DNA of 40,383 nucleotides from UMGS363 sp051881775. GTDB lineage: Bacteria; Bacillota; Clostridia; Oscillospirales; Ruminococcaceae. This document shows positions 6,825 through 16,146 of the stretch, in pieces. The stretch covers positions 1 to 40,383 of the forward strand of contig JBJEQN010000091.1 of NCBI GenBank assembly GCA_051881775.1. The letters are read 5' to 3'. Numbering within the stretch: position 1 is the first letter of the stretch; each line of letters starts with the position of its first letter. Under the pieces are notes generated by a model. The model was not told the origin of the DNA. It made no database searches and saw only the letters and a program-made list of their open reading frames with translations. Made by a program: the position numbers and the translations under genes.

Positions 6825-9290
6825 ATGGGGATCATATTTAAGCATACTTTAAAAAATATCTTCAAGCGTCCCGGAAGGACATTCCTGCTGGTATTCTGCA
6901 TATTCCTCTGCTCAATATCCGCATCCCTCTGCCTTGATATGACGGGCAGCGTACGAAGGCTTTTTTCCAATCATTTCAGCAGCCTTGTGGGAAGCACGGA
7001 TATTGAGTTTATAAACCTCACAAGCATTGATGAGGAGATATTCAAGGAGCTGCCGGAAAACCGTTATCTGCTGTTTTCAAACACCGCCACGCCCTTCTTC
7101 CGCCGTGACCCTCAGATGTACAGCTATGCGGTAGAAACAGATGTGACCATAATGTGCACAGATCTGAAAAAAGCCTATGATATGAAGGTCATGCTGACAG
7201 AAATGGAGCTTACGGAAAACGAGACCGCTATGACTAAAGAGCTTGCGGAGCTTCTCGGCTACTCGGTGGGAGATACCGTGGAGTTTTATGACGACTATGG
7301 CGAAAAGCAGGAATTCACCGTAAAAAAGCTTGTGGAAAGAGGCGGCATTATCAACGACAGAGATGTTTGTGTAATAAGTCCCGAGGGTATGGCAAGGCTT
7401 ACCGGCGGAGAAACGATATATCTGCAGGCATTGATCGATTTTACCGACGACAGGGACGCCGATATTGCCGAGGAATACCTCAAAGAGCATTACCCCGAAT
7501 CGGAGGTATTAAATATAAGAAACAACAAGGACATCGACGATGCGGTCGATCAGATCTCGACCCTTTTTTACACAATGTTTGCGGTGTGTCTGCTTGTTGT
7601 TATCATTATTACGGTAACAGTCGCCGAAAGAATAATGAACGAGAGAATGGCAGTTGTCGGAACTCTCCGCAGCCTTGGCATTTCACAGCGCAGAACGGCT
7701 TTTATACTTATGCTTGAAAATATCCTCTATGCGCTTATGGGAAGTATTCCCGGAATAATTGTTTACGAAGCTGTCAGAGAGCCTTTTCTGAACGCAATGT
7801 TCGTAAGCGATACAGATTCGCTTGATTTCGGAGCTATGAGCATAGGCGTAAAGATAGCTGTTATCATCGGTTCCGTTGTCCTTGAAAGTGCCTGCACCAT
7901 AAAGGAGATAGCTGCCGCAAGCCGCACGGCTATCCGTGATATAATATTTCTTAATAAGGATACCGAGTTCAGATTTTCGCCTGTCAAAAGCATTATCGGA
8001 ATAATTGCTCTTGTTACGGGTATCGTGCTTGCTTTTGTAAAGAACAGCGCAGCTGCCTCTATCGTATGTTTTATTGCGCTTGTACTGGGCGTTTATCTGC
8101 TGTTTCCCTATGTTTCGGTATACGGGGCAAGGCTGCTTGAAGCTGTTTTTGAAAAAATGGGAATGCCTGTTGCAAGGCTTGCTGCCGCAGAAGCAGGCAC
8201 AAAAAAGAGTACGGTCGCAAGCGGCGCACTTATTGCCGCAGCGTCAAGCATATGTATGCTGCTTTTCATTTTTTCCGATTCGCTGTACGGACTTTTCTCC
8301 GGCGAGACCTTTGATACCGACGTTGTAATGATAGGAACGAACGAAGAGGATTTCCTTTACGATTATATTGACGATCTTGAAGGCGTTATTGCCACCGAAA
8401 ATGTTTATTATATGCCGTATTCCTATATTGAGGTGAACGGTACGGAAATAAAGAATGCAGCGGTTTTCGGCGACGACCACGACCCTGCGGACGGTGAAAG
8501 GCAGTTCAATGCCATTGAGGGACTGCCCGATAAGGTGAACGATGATGAATTTTACTGCAGCAGATCCTTTGCCGATGAAGCAGGGATAACGGTCGGCGAT
8601 ACCGTTGAGCTTAACGTCAACAGCGACAGCTTTATTCCCTGCAGACTTAAGCTTAAGCTTTCGGGATATATCAATACGGTACACTTCGACCCCACGGGCA
8701 AGGGCGTTATGCTCAGCCGTGAAAATTATATCGCCTGCAACACCGACAGACCGATGTATGTTCTTATCCGCTGCGAGGAGGGCTATGCCGATAAGCTCGT
8801 GGGCTCCATAAGCAAATATTCCTCCGGAACGGCAGACGAGGTAAAGACCTATGAGGCTTATGTTGAACAGACAGAACAGGAAAATGCAAGCGAAACAATG
8901 ATGGTAAAAATGCTTGGCTTTATCGGACTTGCCCTGACGTTTGTCGGCGTTGTAAGCAACCAGCTCATCGGCTTTGAAAGCAGAAAGCGTGAAAATGCGG
9001 TGTTACTGTCGGTGGCAATGGAAAAAAGCAAGCTGAGAAAAATGCTCCTTATCGAAACAGTCATTTCAAGCATACTGCCGATAATCGTTTCCCTGCCGCT
9101 TGGAATGCTGCTTTCGCTGCCGATAAAATACATAATGTACAGCGTCGGAACAGAGCTTCCCCTTGTATTTGATATTCCCGAGCTTATGGGACTTACGGCG
9201 ATCCTGTTGGCAGTATTCTCGCTGACGGTATTGTTCCCGTACAAGTCGCTGCGGAAAATGAAGATCTCCGAGCAGCTCAAATATGAATGA
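6825..9290 (+). CDS. ABC transporter permease, FtsX/MacB type, two-domain
   Basis: This 821-residue membrane protein has the layout of large FtsX-family permeases: an N-terminal membrane helix after a basic stretch, an extracytoplasmic domain (about 45-235), a set of helices beginning near 245 (FAVCLLVVIIITVTV) followed by the cytoplasmic ERMAVVGTLRSLG motif, more helices, a second extracytoplasmic domain, and a last FtsX unit ending in SLRKMKISEQLKYE. RKRENAVLLSVAM is the second copy of the coupling motif. Such permeases work as mechanotransmitters or export peptides and lipids with a LolD-like ATPase. The ATPase begins 16 bases after this stop. AAAGGAGG precedes the ATG. Substrate unknown; bacteriocin or antibiotic-peptide resistance is one family role. 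Confidence 0.92.
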   Translation: MGIIFKHTLKNIFKRPGRTFLLVFCIFLCSISASLCLDMTGSVRRLFSNHFSSLVGSTDIEFINLTSIDEEIFKELPENRYLLFSNTATPFFRRDPQMYSYAVETDVTIMCTDLKKAYDMKVMLTEMELTENETAMTKELAELLGYSVGDTVEFYDDYGEKQEFTVKKLVERGGIINDRDVCVISPEGMARLTGGETIYLQALIDFTDDRDADIAEEYLKEHYPESEVLNIRNNKDIDDAVDQISTLFYTMFAVCLLVVIIITVTVAERIMNERMAVVGTLRSLGISQRRTAFILMLENILYALMGSIPGIIVYEAVREPFLNAMFVSDTDSLDFGAMSIGVKIAVIIGSVVLESACTIKEIAAASRTAIRDIIFLNKDTEFRFSPVKSIIGIIALVTGIVLAFVKNSAAASIVCFIALVLGVYLLFPYVSVYGARLLEAVFEKMGMPVARLAAAEAGTKKSTVASGALIAAASSICMLLFIFSDSLYGLFSGETFDTDVVMIGTNEEDFLYDYIDDLEGVIATENVYYMPYSYIEVNGTEIKNAAVFGDDHDPADGERQFNAIEGLPDKVNDDEFYCSRSFADEAGITVGDTVELNVNSDSFIPCRLKLKLSGYINTVHFDPTGKGVMLSRENYIACNTDRPMYVLIRCEEGYADKLVGSISKYSSGTADEVKTYEAYVEQTEQENASETMMVKMLGFIGLALTFVGVVSNQLIGFESRKRENAVLLSVAMEKSKLRKMLLIETVISSILPIIVSLPLGMLLSLPIKYIMYSVGTELPLVFDIPELMGLTAILLAVFSLTVLFPYKSLRKMKISEQLKYE

Positions 9291-9306
9291 TAAAGGAGTA
9301 ACAGTT

Positions 9307-9984
9307 ATGCCAATCATAGATGTAAAAAATGTAACAAAACAGTTCGGCAAAGGTGACGCAGCTGCCCGTGTTCTGGACGGACTCAGCTTTTCCGTTGAAA
9401 AGGGAGAATTTGTGTCGCTTATGGGAGCGTCGGGAAGCGGAAAATCCACTATGCTGTACCTTGTCGGCGGTCTTGACAGGGATTTCGGCGGCACGATAGA
9501 GCTGTGCGGCGAGGATATTTCCGCTATGAAGGAAAAACAGCTTTCAAAGCTGCGTCTTGAAAAGATAGGCTTTATATTTCAGTTCTATAACCTTGTTCAG
9601 AATCTTTCTGTAGCCGATAACATAATGCTGCCTCTTAACGTTCGGGGCAAGCGCTGCGGAGAGCTTAAAGACCGCCTTGATGAGATACTTGAACTGACAG
9701 GTCTTTCCGACAAGCGCAAGGCTATGCCCTCTCAGCTTTCGGGAGGTCAGCAGCAGAGAGTGGCTATTGCCAGAGCCATAATGGGAGAGCCTGAGCTGCT
9801 CCTTGCCGATGAACCCACCGGTAACCTTGACACACATATGACTACGGAAATAATGCAGCTTTTCTCCAAGATCAACAAGGAAAAGGGTATCACCGTCCTG
9901 CAGGTAACACACTCCTCCGAATGTGCTTCATACGGCTCACGGACTGTATTCCTTGAAGACGGACACGTTGTTGAAAGGTTATAA
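9307..9984 (+). CDS. ABC transporter ATPase, LolD/MacB type
   Basis: This 225-residue ATPase has Walker A GASGSGKST at 40-48, Q-loop Q92, signature LSGGQQQR from 144, Walker B LLLADE at 164-169 and the D-loop GNLD. The LolD/MacB/FtsE-like subfamily pairs with FtsX-type permeases, here the gene just upstream. I start at ATG 9307 because AAAGGAG stands 8 bases before it; an in-frame ATG at 9283 overlaps the permease end and lacks a ribosome site. It powers the 6825-9290 permease on the cytoplasmic face. No substrate can be read from the sequence. Confidence 0.95.
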   Translation: MPIIDVKNVTKQFGKGDAAARVLDGLSFSVEKGEFVSLMGASGSGKSTMLYLVGGLDRDFGGTIELCGEDISAMKEKQLSKLRLEKIGFIFQFYNLVQNLSVADNIMLPLNVRGKRCGELKDRLDEILELTGLSDKRKAMPSQLSGGQQQRVAIARAIMGEPELLLADEPTGNLDTHMTTEIMQLFSKINKEKGITVLQVTHSSECASYGSRTVFLEDGHVVERL

Positions 9985-9990
9985 TACTAA

Positions 9991-10101
9991 GGAAACGCTG
10001 ATTAATACGTTTCTGCCGTTTTTCAAAATGTCCTCAAAGGTGGAAACTCGTACATTTCTCAAAACGGCGAAACGAACGCTTCGCTTTAATCAGCTTTTTC
10101 C
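9991..10101. repeat. CGTTTCTGCCGTTTT palindromic element, copy 2
   Basis: Ends GGAAACGCTGATTAATACG and CGCTTTAATCAGCTTTTTCC are inverted repeats. The middle shares CGTTTCTGCCGTTTT and CATTTCTCAAAACGG with the copy at 4676-4755. It directly follows the ABC ATPase, so the two copies bracket the peptidase-ABC operon. Confidence 0.75.
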
Positions 10102-10120
10102 TAATAAAAAATTATAATAT

Positions 10121-10200
10121 GCGGGCGGATAATATCCGCCCCTACATAAAACTGCGTATTTTAACGCATTTATCTTGTAGGGGCGGTTATTAACCGCCCG
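10121..10200. repeat. GGGCGG double-hairpin element, copy 1
   Basis: Two hairpins, GGGCGGATAATATCCGCCC and GGGCGGTTATTAACCGCCC, each next to CCCTAC or GTAGGGG, flank an AT-rich centre holding GCGTATTTTAACGC. The same element stands inverted at 38927-39006. It lies between the convergent ABC ATPase and uvrA genes. Confidence 0.85.
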
Positions 10201-10229
10201 TTTTTGCTTACCGAATTATTTTGTTCGTA

Positions 10230-13061
10230 TCAATCTTTTTTCAGCATTTTTTTCAGATATTTTCCCGTGTAAGACGCTTCACAAGCCGCAATTTCCTCGG
10301 GAGTGCCGCATTTTACAACGGTTCCGCCGCCTGTTCCGCCCTCGGGACCAAGGTCGATGATATAATCAGCCGTTTTTATAACGTCAAGGTTGTGCTCGAT
10401 AACAAGAACGGTGTTTCCGCCCTCCGTAAGCCGCTGCAGGACTTCTATCAGCTTGTGAACATCGGCGGAATGAAGCCCCGTTGTGGGTTCGTCAAGGATA
10501 TAGATAGTACGTCCCGTTGAACGCTTTGAAAGCTCCGTTGCCAGCTTCACTCTCTGTGCTTCGCCGCCTGAAAGGGTGGTTGCAGGCTGTCCTATCTTGA
10601 TGTAGCCCAGACCTACCTCCTGCAGCGTTCTCAGCTTGCGCTCTATCTTGGGGATATTTGCGAAAAACTCAACGCCCTCGTCAACGGTCATTTCAAGAAC
10701 GTCATAAATGGACTTGCCCTTGTAGTGAATGTCAAGGGTCTCACGGTTGTACCGCCTGCCCTTGCAGACCTCGCAGGGAACGTAAACGTCGGGGAGAAAG
10801 TGCATTTCTATCTTGATTATGCCGTCACCCTCGCAGGCTTCGCACCGTCCGCCCTTGATGTTGAAGGAGAACCTGCCCGAGCCAAAGCCCTTCATTTTTG
10901 CGTCATTTGTGCCGGCGAAAATTTCTCTTATGTCGGTGAAAACGCCTGTGTAGGTGGCAGGGTTGGAGCGCGGCGTTCTGCCTATGGGGGACTGGTCAAT
11001 GGCAATTACCTTGTCAAGATTTTCAAGCCCCTCCATAGCTTTGAACTTGCCCGGGTGTATTTTTGCCCTGTTCAGCTTGCCTGCAAGATGCTTGTAGATT
11101 ATCTCGTTAACAAGAGAGGACTTGCCCGAGCCGGAAACGCCCGTTACGCAGGTGAAAACCCCCAGCGGTATCTCAACATCAATGTTTTTCAGGTTGTTTT
11201 CGCATGCACCGGTGACTTTAAGGAACGTTCCGTTTCCCTGTTTTCTCGTTTCGGGAACGGGGATAAACCGCTTGCCGCTGAGATACTGACCCGTTATGGA
11301 ACGCTCGCAGGCTTCGATGTCCTCAACGGTGCCGCAGGCGACTATCTCTCCGCCGTGAACACCTGCATAAGGACCAACGTCAACGATGTAGTCGGCGCTG
11401 CGCATTGTGTCCTCGTCATGCTCAACTACGATAAGGGTGTTTCCTGCGTCACGGAGCCGTTTCAGCGTTGCTATCAGCTTGTCGTTGTCCCTCTGGTGCA
11501 GACCGATAGAAGGCTCGTCAAGGATATAAAGCACTCCCACAAGAGACGAGCCTATCTGCGTTGCAAGGCGTATTCTTTGGCTTTCACCGCCGCTGAGAGT
11601 TCCTGCCGCTCTTGAAAGGGTAAGATACTCCAAGCCCACGCTTTGCAGGAAACCAAGGCGGTTGTTTATCTCCTTCACTATCCTTTCGGCAATGAAGCTT
11701 TCTCTTTCGGTCAGCTTTAAATTGCGGAAGAAATCAAGGCATTCCGTTACCGACATATCCGTAAGCTCGGAAATGTTTTTTCCGCCAACGGTGACTGCAA
11801 GGCTTTCCTTTTTCAGCCTGTGTCCGCCGCATTCGGGGCAAAGCTCCTCGCTCATACAGTCCTCAATTTCCGCACGGCTGAACTCCGAAGAGGTCTCGCT
11901 GTAGCGGCGTTCCATATTGCGGATTATGCCCTCAAAAGGCTGATAATAGGTGCCTCCGCCGTAATCGGTGGCTCTGTGCAGGGTCAGCTTTGTGTCGCCC
12001 GTGCCGTAAAGGAACTTGTCAACCACCTCGGGGGGCAGGTCTTTTACGGGCGTGTCAAGGGAAATGCCGTATTCCTTGGCAAGACCCTTGTAATACATCA
12101 TTGCAATGGAGCTGTCGTCAAGAGTGTTCCAGCCCATTGCCTTTATTGCGCCCTGTTTGATCGATAAGTCCTTGTTTGGGATAACAAGCTCCGGGTCTAT
12201 CTTGCGGAAAATTCCCACGCCCGTACACTTTGGGCAGGCGCCGAAGGGGTTGTTGAAGGAGAACATTCTCGGGGTAAGCTCCTCAATGGAAACGTTGTGT
12301 TCGGGGCAGGCGTAATTCTGCGAGAAAAGCATTTCCTCCCCGTCAATAACGTCAGCAATGACAGTTCCGCCCGAAACTGCGGCGGCGGTCTCAATGCTGT
12401 CGGTTATACGGGATAAGGCTTCCTTCTTTATGATAACACGGTCAACAACTATTTCAATGTTGTGCTTCTTGTTTTTTTCAAGCTTTATTTCTTCGCTCAG
12501 GTCGTAGATGATGCCGTCACAGCGCACTCTTACATAACCGGATTTTTTCGCCCTTTCAAGCTCTTTAAGGTGTTCGCCCTTGCGCCCTCTGATAATTGGG
12601 GCAAGTATCTGCACCTTTGTACCCTCGGGCAGAGAAAGAATTGCGTCGGCTATCTGGTCAACGGTCTGCTGCTTTATTTCTCGTCCGCAGACGGGGCAGT
12701 GTGGTATGCCTATTCTTGCATAAAGCAAACGGAGATAGTCGTAAATTTCCGTTACCGTTCCAACGGTAGAACGGGGGTTCTTGGAGGTAGTTTTCTGGTC
12801 AATTGAAATTGCGGGGGAGAGACCTTCTATGCTGTCAACATCGGGCTTTTCCATCTGTCCGAGGAACATTCTTGCATAGGAGGAAAGGCTTTCCATGTAA
12901 CGGCGCTGACCATCGGCGTAGATAGTGTCGAAAGCAAGTGAGGACTTGCCCGAGCCGGAAAGTCCCGTCATTACCACCAGCTTATCACGGGGGATCTCAA
13001 CGTCAACATTTTTAAGGTTATGCTCTCTTGCACCCTTGATTATAATTTTGTCTATGGGCAT
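10230..13061 (-). CDS. uvrA: excinuclease ABC subunit A
   Basis: UvrA is the damage-recognition ATPase of nucleotide excision repair, a cytoplasmic dimer that loads UvrB on DNA. The 943-residue length is typical. The first Walker A is GLSGSGKSS at about 33-41, the first zinc finger starts at CPVCG and continues with CPEHN and CPKC, and the second half repeats with GVSGSGKSS and the second zinc module CEACEGDG..CEVCKG. Two LSGGE signatures and two LDEPS/LDEPT Walker B motifs are visible. A GAAAGG site precedes the ATG. It follows uvrB in the same direction after a 148-bp gap with a long inverted repeat, so it may be partly co-transcribed. Confidence 0.98.
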   Translation of the reverse strand: MPIDKIIIKGAREHNLKNVDVEIPRDKLVVMTGLSGSGKSSLAFDTIYADGQRRYMESLSSYARMFLGQMEKPDVDSIEGLSPAISIDQKTTSKNPRSTVGTVTEIYDYLRLLYARIGIPHCPVCGREIKQQTVDQIADAILSLPEGTKVQILAPIIRGRKGEHLKELERAKKSGYVRVRCDGIIYDLSEEIKLEKNKKHNIEIVVDRVIIKKEALSRITDSIETAAAVSGGTVIADVIDGEEMLFSQNYACPEHNVSIEELTPRMFSFNNPFGACPKCTGVGIFRKIDPELVIPNKDLSIKQGAIKAMGWNTLDDSSIAMMYYKGLAKEYGISLDTPVKDLPPEVVDKFLYGTGDTKLTLHRATDYGGGTYYQPFEGIIRNMERRYSETSSEFSRAEIEDCMSEELCPECGGHRLKKESLAVTVGGKNISELTDMSVTECLDFFRNLKLTERESFIAERIVKEINNRLGFLQSVGLEYLTLSRAAGTLSGGESQRIRLATQIGSSLVGVLYILDEPSIGLHQRDNDKLIATLKRLRDAGNTLIVVEHDEDTMRSADYIVDVGPYAGVHGGEIVACGTVEDIEACERSITGQYLSGKRFIPVPETRKQGNGTFLKVTGACENNLKNIDVEIPLGVFTCVTGVSGSGKSSLVNEIIYKHLAGKLNRAKIHPGKFKAMEGLENLDKVIAIDQSPIGRTPRSNPATYTGVFTDIREIFAGTNDAKMKGFGSGRFSFNIKGGRCEACEGDGIIKIEMHFLPDVYVPCEVCKGRRYNRETLDIHYKGKSIYDVLEMTVDEGVEFFANIPKIERKLRTLQEVGLGYIKIGQPATTLSGGEAQRVKLATELSKRSTGRTIYILDEPTTGLHSADVHKLIEVLQRLTEGGNTVLVIEHNLDVIKTADYIIDLGPEGGTGGGTVVKCGTPEEIAACEASYTGKYLKKMLKKD

Positions 13062-13086
13062 TTTAATTTTTTCCTTTCATGTCAAA

Positions 13087-13200
13087 GTGGAATGTGGAAA
13101 GTTGAAAGTGGAATTAATGTGTCGGCTCCGCCGATAATTTTAAAATCAGTCGGCGAAGCCGACACCATAATTCCTCATTCCACTTTCCACATTCCACATT
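13087..13200. repeat. AT-rich inverted repeat between uvrB and uvrA
   Basis: Left arm GTGGAATGTGGAAAGTTGAA..GTGGAATTA then GTCGGCTCCGCCGA; right arm TCGGCGAAGCCGAC then CCATAATTCC..CCACTTTCCACATTCCACA. It can fold into one very long hairpin on the uvrB-uvrA transcript. The arms belong to the same family as those at 16990-17420, 25499-25755 and 27572-27858. Confidence 0.8.
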
Positions 13201-13209
13201 TAAATAAAT

Positions 13210-15207
13210 TTATTTTTTAAAGACTTTTTTCTTCGGCTTATCAGCGCCTTTAAGCTCGTTTATCCTGTCACGGAGATATGCGGCGTGTTCAAATTCAAGA
13301 ATTTTAGCCGCATTTTTCATTTCCTCCGTCAGCTTGTCGATAAGAGCCTGCTTTTCGGCGGCGGACATCTGCTTCTGCTTTGATTTTGAGGTCTTGACAT
13401 CGGTTTCCGCCTTTGTGGAGATCTCTATAACGTCTCTTACGTCCTTGATAATGGTCTGAGGCTTTATGCCGTGCTTTTCGTTGTAGTCCATCTGCAGCTT
13501 GCGGCGGCGTTCCGTTTCCATAATGGCGTTTTCCATGGACTTTGTAACGGAATCGGCGTACATTATGACCTGTCCCTGTGCATTTCTCGCCGCACGGCCT
13601 ATGGTCTGTATAAGGGAGCTTTCGGAACGGAGAAAACCCTCCTTGTCGGCGTCAAGAATAGCCACCAGCGACACCTCGGGAATGTCCAGACCCTCTCTCA
13701 GCAGGTTTATTCCCACAAGAACGTCATATTCGCCCAAGCGCAGGTCACGGATAAGCTCCATTCGCTCAATAGTGTCAACGTCATAGTGCATATACCGCAC
13801 CTTTACTCCCATTTTTTCAAGGTAAGCGGTCAAGTCCTCTGCCATTTTCTTTGTCAAAGTTGTAACAAGCACACGTTCATTCTTTGCCGTTCTTGCGTTT
13901 ATTTCAAGGAGCAGGTCCTCTATCTGACCCTGCACGGGCTTAACGATAATTTCCGGGTCAACAAGTCCCGTAGGTCGTATTACCTGTTCAACTATCTGTT
14001 CGGAATTTTCACGTTCAAAGGGCCCCGGAGTAGCCGAAACAAAGATAGCCTGATTCACCTTGCCGTAAAATTCATCAAAGGTAAGGGGTCTGTTGTCAAA
14101 AGCAGAGGGCAGACGGAAGCCGTAGTCAACAAGTGTTTTCTTGCGCCCTCTGTCACCTGCGCTCATTGCTCTTATCTGCGGCAGAGAAACGTGGCTCTCG
14201 TCCACAAACAGCAGAAAATCCTCGGGAAAGTGGTCAAGGAGAGTGTAAGGCACGCTGCCCGGCGCACGTCCCGAAAGTATCCTCGAATAGTTTTCAATGC
14301 CCTTGCAGAAGCCTATTTCTTCAAGCATTTCAATGTCATACCGTGTGCGCTGCTCAATGCGCTGGGCTTCGATAAGCATCTCGTTGTCCTTAAAATATTT
14401 TACCCTCTCGTCAAGCTCCTGCTGTATCTCCTCAACTGCGCCCTGCATTTTTTCTCTCGAAATAACGTAGTGTGAAGCAGGATAAATCGCAGCGTGGGAA
14501 AGAGTTGCGATAACGTTGCCCGTAAGAGCGTTTATCTCGCTTATGCGTTCAACCTCGTCACCGAAAAATTCAACTCTTATTGCTTTGTCCGTTGAACCTG
14601 CCGGGAATATCTCCACAACGTCGCCCCTTACACGGAACTTGTTGCGGACAAAGTTAACATCGTTGCGCTCGTACTGTATTGACACCAGCTTTGCAAGGAG
14701 AACGTCTCTTGAAAGCTCCATGCCCTGCCTTATGGAAACAACCATTGTTCGGTAGTCGATAGGGGAACCAAGGGAGTAAATGCAGGACACCGAAGCCACG
14801 ATTATAACGTCTCTGCGCTCCGCAAGGGCAAGAGTAGCCGAGTGGCGCAGCTTGTCTATCTCATCGTTTATGGACGAATCCTTTTCAATGTAGCTGTCCG
14901 TTGAGGGGACATACGCCTCAGGCTGATAGTAGTCGTAATAGGACACAAAGTATTCCACCGCATTTTCGGGGAAAAACTCTCTGAATTCCGAGCAAAGCTG
15001 CGCCGCAAGTGTCTTGTTGTGAGCAAAAACAAGAGCAGGTCTGTTCAGCTTTGCGATTATGTTTGCCATGGTAAAGGTCTTGCCGGAGCCTGTTACGCCC
15101 AGTAAGGTCTGCTCCTTGTAGCCCTTGTTTACACCCTCTACAAGCTTTTCGATAGCCTGGGGCTGGTCGCCTGCAGGGGTGTATCCCGAATGAAGTTTAA
15201 AGTCCAT
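13210..15207 (-). CDS. uvrB: excinuclease ABC subunit B
   Basis: UvrB is the helicase-like core of nucleotide excision repair; it verifies damage handed over by UvrA and recruits UvrC. Visible are Walker A GVTGSGKTFT near residue 40, the damage-probing beta hairpin region YYDYYQPEAYVPSTDSYIEK, helicase motifs VDESH and SATPG, motif VI QTIGRAARN, and a C-terminal UVR domain (LIDKLTEEMKNAAKILEFEHA) that binds UvrC. I use the ATG at 15207 with AAGAGG five bases upstream (665 residues); an in-frame GTG at 15213 overlaps the ribosome site. The gene starts 9 bases after the RadC-like stop, so the two are translationally close. Confidence 0.98.
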   Translation of the reverse strand: MDFKLHSGYTPAGDQPQAIEKLVEGVNKGYKEQTLLGVTGSGKTFTMANIIAKLNRPALVFAHNKTLAAQLCSEFREFFPENAVEYFVSYYDYYQPEAYVPSTDSYIEKDSSINDEIDKLRHSATLALAERRDVIIVASVSCIYSLGSPIDYRTMVVSIRQGMELSRDVLLAKLVSIQYERNDVNFVRNKFRVRGDVVEIFPAGSTDKAIRVEFFGDEVERISEINALTGNVIATLSHAAIYPASHYVISREKMQGAVEEIQQELDERVKYFKDNEMLIEAQRIEQRTRYDIEMLEEIGFCKGIENYSRILSGRAPGSVPYTLLDHFPEDFLLFVDESHVSLPQIRAMSAGDRGRKKTLVDYGFRLPSAFDNRPLTFDEFYGKVNQAIFVSATPGPFERENSEQIVEQVIRPTGLVDPEIIVKPVQGQIEDLLLEINARTAKNERVLVTTLTKKMAEDLTAYLEKMGVKVRYMHYDVDTIERMELIRDLRLGEYDVLVGINLLREGLDIPEVSLVAILDADKEGFLRSESSLIQTIGRAARNAQGQVIMYADSVTKSMENAIMETERRRKLQMDYNEKHGIKPQTIIKDVRDVIEISTKAETDVKTSKSKQKQMSAAEKQALIDKLTEEMKNAAKILEFEHAAYLRDRINELKGADKPKKKVFKK

Positions 15208-15216
15208 AAGCACCTC

Positions 15217-15918
15217 TTAATCAAATATACCGAGTGTTCCCTGCCTGCGCATGGAAAGCGCCTCGTTTGCGCCGACGATGATGTGGTCAAGCACCTTTAC
15301 ATCGACAGACCGCATAGCGTTGATAATGTTTCTCGTAGCAATAATGTCGCTGTCCGAAGGGAAGGGGGAGCCGTCGGGGTGGTTGTGCGCAATTGCGATA
15401 AAAGGAGCCTTTGCGGCGAACACGACCTCCATAAGCCTGCGCATATTAACGGGAGCGCCCGAGGGACTTCCCTTGCAGATAACGCTGTTGCTGATAAGCC
15501 GCAGGCTGTTGTCGAAGCAGGCTGCCCTGAACACCTCCTCCGTTACCGAAAAGTAGCAGGGTATAAACAGGCTTTTCAGCTTTTCCGTGTTGTCGTAGCA
15601 CATCTCTTCCGCACGGGCAGAGCAGTAGATACGAGTAGCCTTCGGTATCATTTTCAGCAGCACCGCCGCATTCAGCGTTATGCCGCCCACCTTCACAAGC
15701 TCCTCTGCGGAAGCGTCAAGCACCCCGTTCAGACTTCCGAATTTATTAATAAGATTGTGCGCAATTTCATTTGTATCAATACGGGGATAAGCGTAAAAAA
15801 GAAACATTTCCAGTATTTGGTGGTCGTTAAAGCCGTCAAATCCCGTTTGCAGGAATCTTTCACGCATACGCCCTCTGTGACCCTCGTGCAGATTTGTCTG
15901 CTGCGCTGAATTATCCAT
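15217..15918 (-). CDS. radC: RadC-family JAB/MPN domain protein
   Basis: This 233-residue protein has an N-terminal helix-hairpin-helix-like region (about 20-90, ELVKVGGI) and a C-terminal MPN/JAB domain with the metal motif HNHPDG at 178-183 and S189, D191. RadC proteins are widespread; their early link to DNA repair is disputed and the biochemical role is unknown, although the JAB fold suggests a metal-dependent hydrolase. Here it is first in an operon with uvrB and uvrA, which favours a DNA-related job; that is inference. GGAGGG precedes the ATG and a promoter lies at 15961-15989. The HNHPDG and SDSD residues are intact. Confidence 0.93.
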   Translation of the reverse strand: MDNSAQQTNLHEGHRGRMRERFLQTGFDGFNDHQILEMFLFYAYPRIDTNEIAHNLINKFGSLNGVLDASAEELVKVGGITLNAAVLLKMIPKATRIYCSARAEEMCYDNTEKLKSLFIPCYFSVTEEVFRAACFDNSLRLISNSVICKGSPSGAPVNMRRLMEVVFAAKAPFIAIAHNHPDGSPFPSDSDIIATRNIINAMRSVDVKVLDHIIVGANEALSMRRQGTLGIFD

Positions 15919-15960
15919 ATGCCCTCCGTCATAGTTTTTTACAAAACAAACGTTTCTTTT

Positions 15961-15989
15961 ATTATACTACAAATATTTTTATTTGAAAA
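15961..15989 (-). promoter_or_regulatory. promoter of radC-uvrB-uvrA
   Basis: On the minus strand TTTTCA, 17 bp, TATAAT, ending about 40 bp before the radC ATG. No LexA-type box (GAACN4GTTC) is visible near it. Confidence 0.65.
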
Positions 15990-16020
15990 GGTCTTTTTAA
16001 AATTTTTTTCAAAAAAGTAT

Positions 16021-16048
16021 AAAAAAGAGAGCCGGACGCATCCGACTC
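16021..16048 (-). terminator. terminator after the CPBP protease gene
   Basis: On the minus strand GAGTCGGA, TGCG, TCCGGCTC (one G-U) followed by TCTTTTTT. Confidence 0.8.
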
Positions 16049-16146
16049 CCTTAGGCGTAGTCCGCAAACATCCGCCGCAATTCTGTATTATTTTATACCA
16101 TAAGGTAATAGCAAATGCAAGTTCATTTTCATAGATAAATATCAAG

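Noticed and set aside
10725..11615. 296-codon open frame antisense to uvrA
   Set aside because: Shadow of uvrA, no supporting start signals.
13471..14475. 334-codon open frame antisense to uvrB
   Set aside because: Shadow of a certain gene; His/Lys/Phe-rich translation without domain or ribosome site.
15961..16020. LexA/SOS box controlling radC-uvrB-uvrA
   Set aside because: I searched the promoter area by eye for GAACNNNNGTTC and found no acceptable match.
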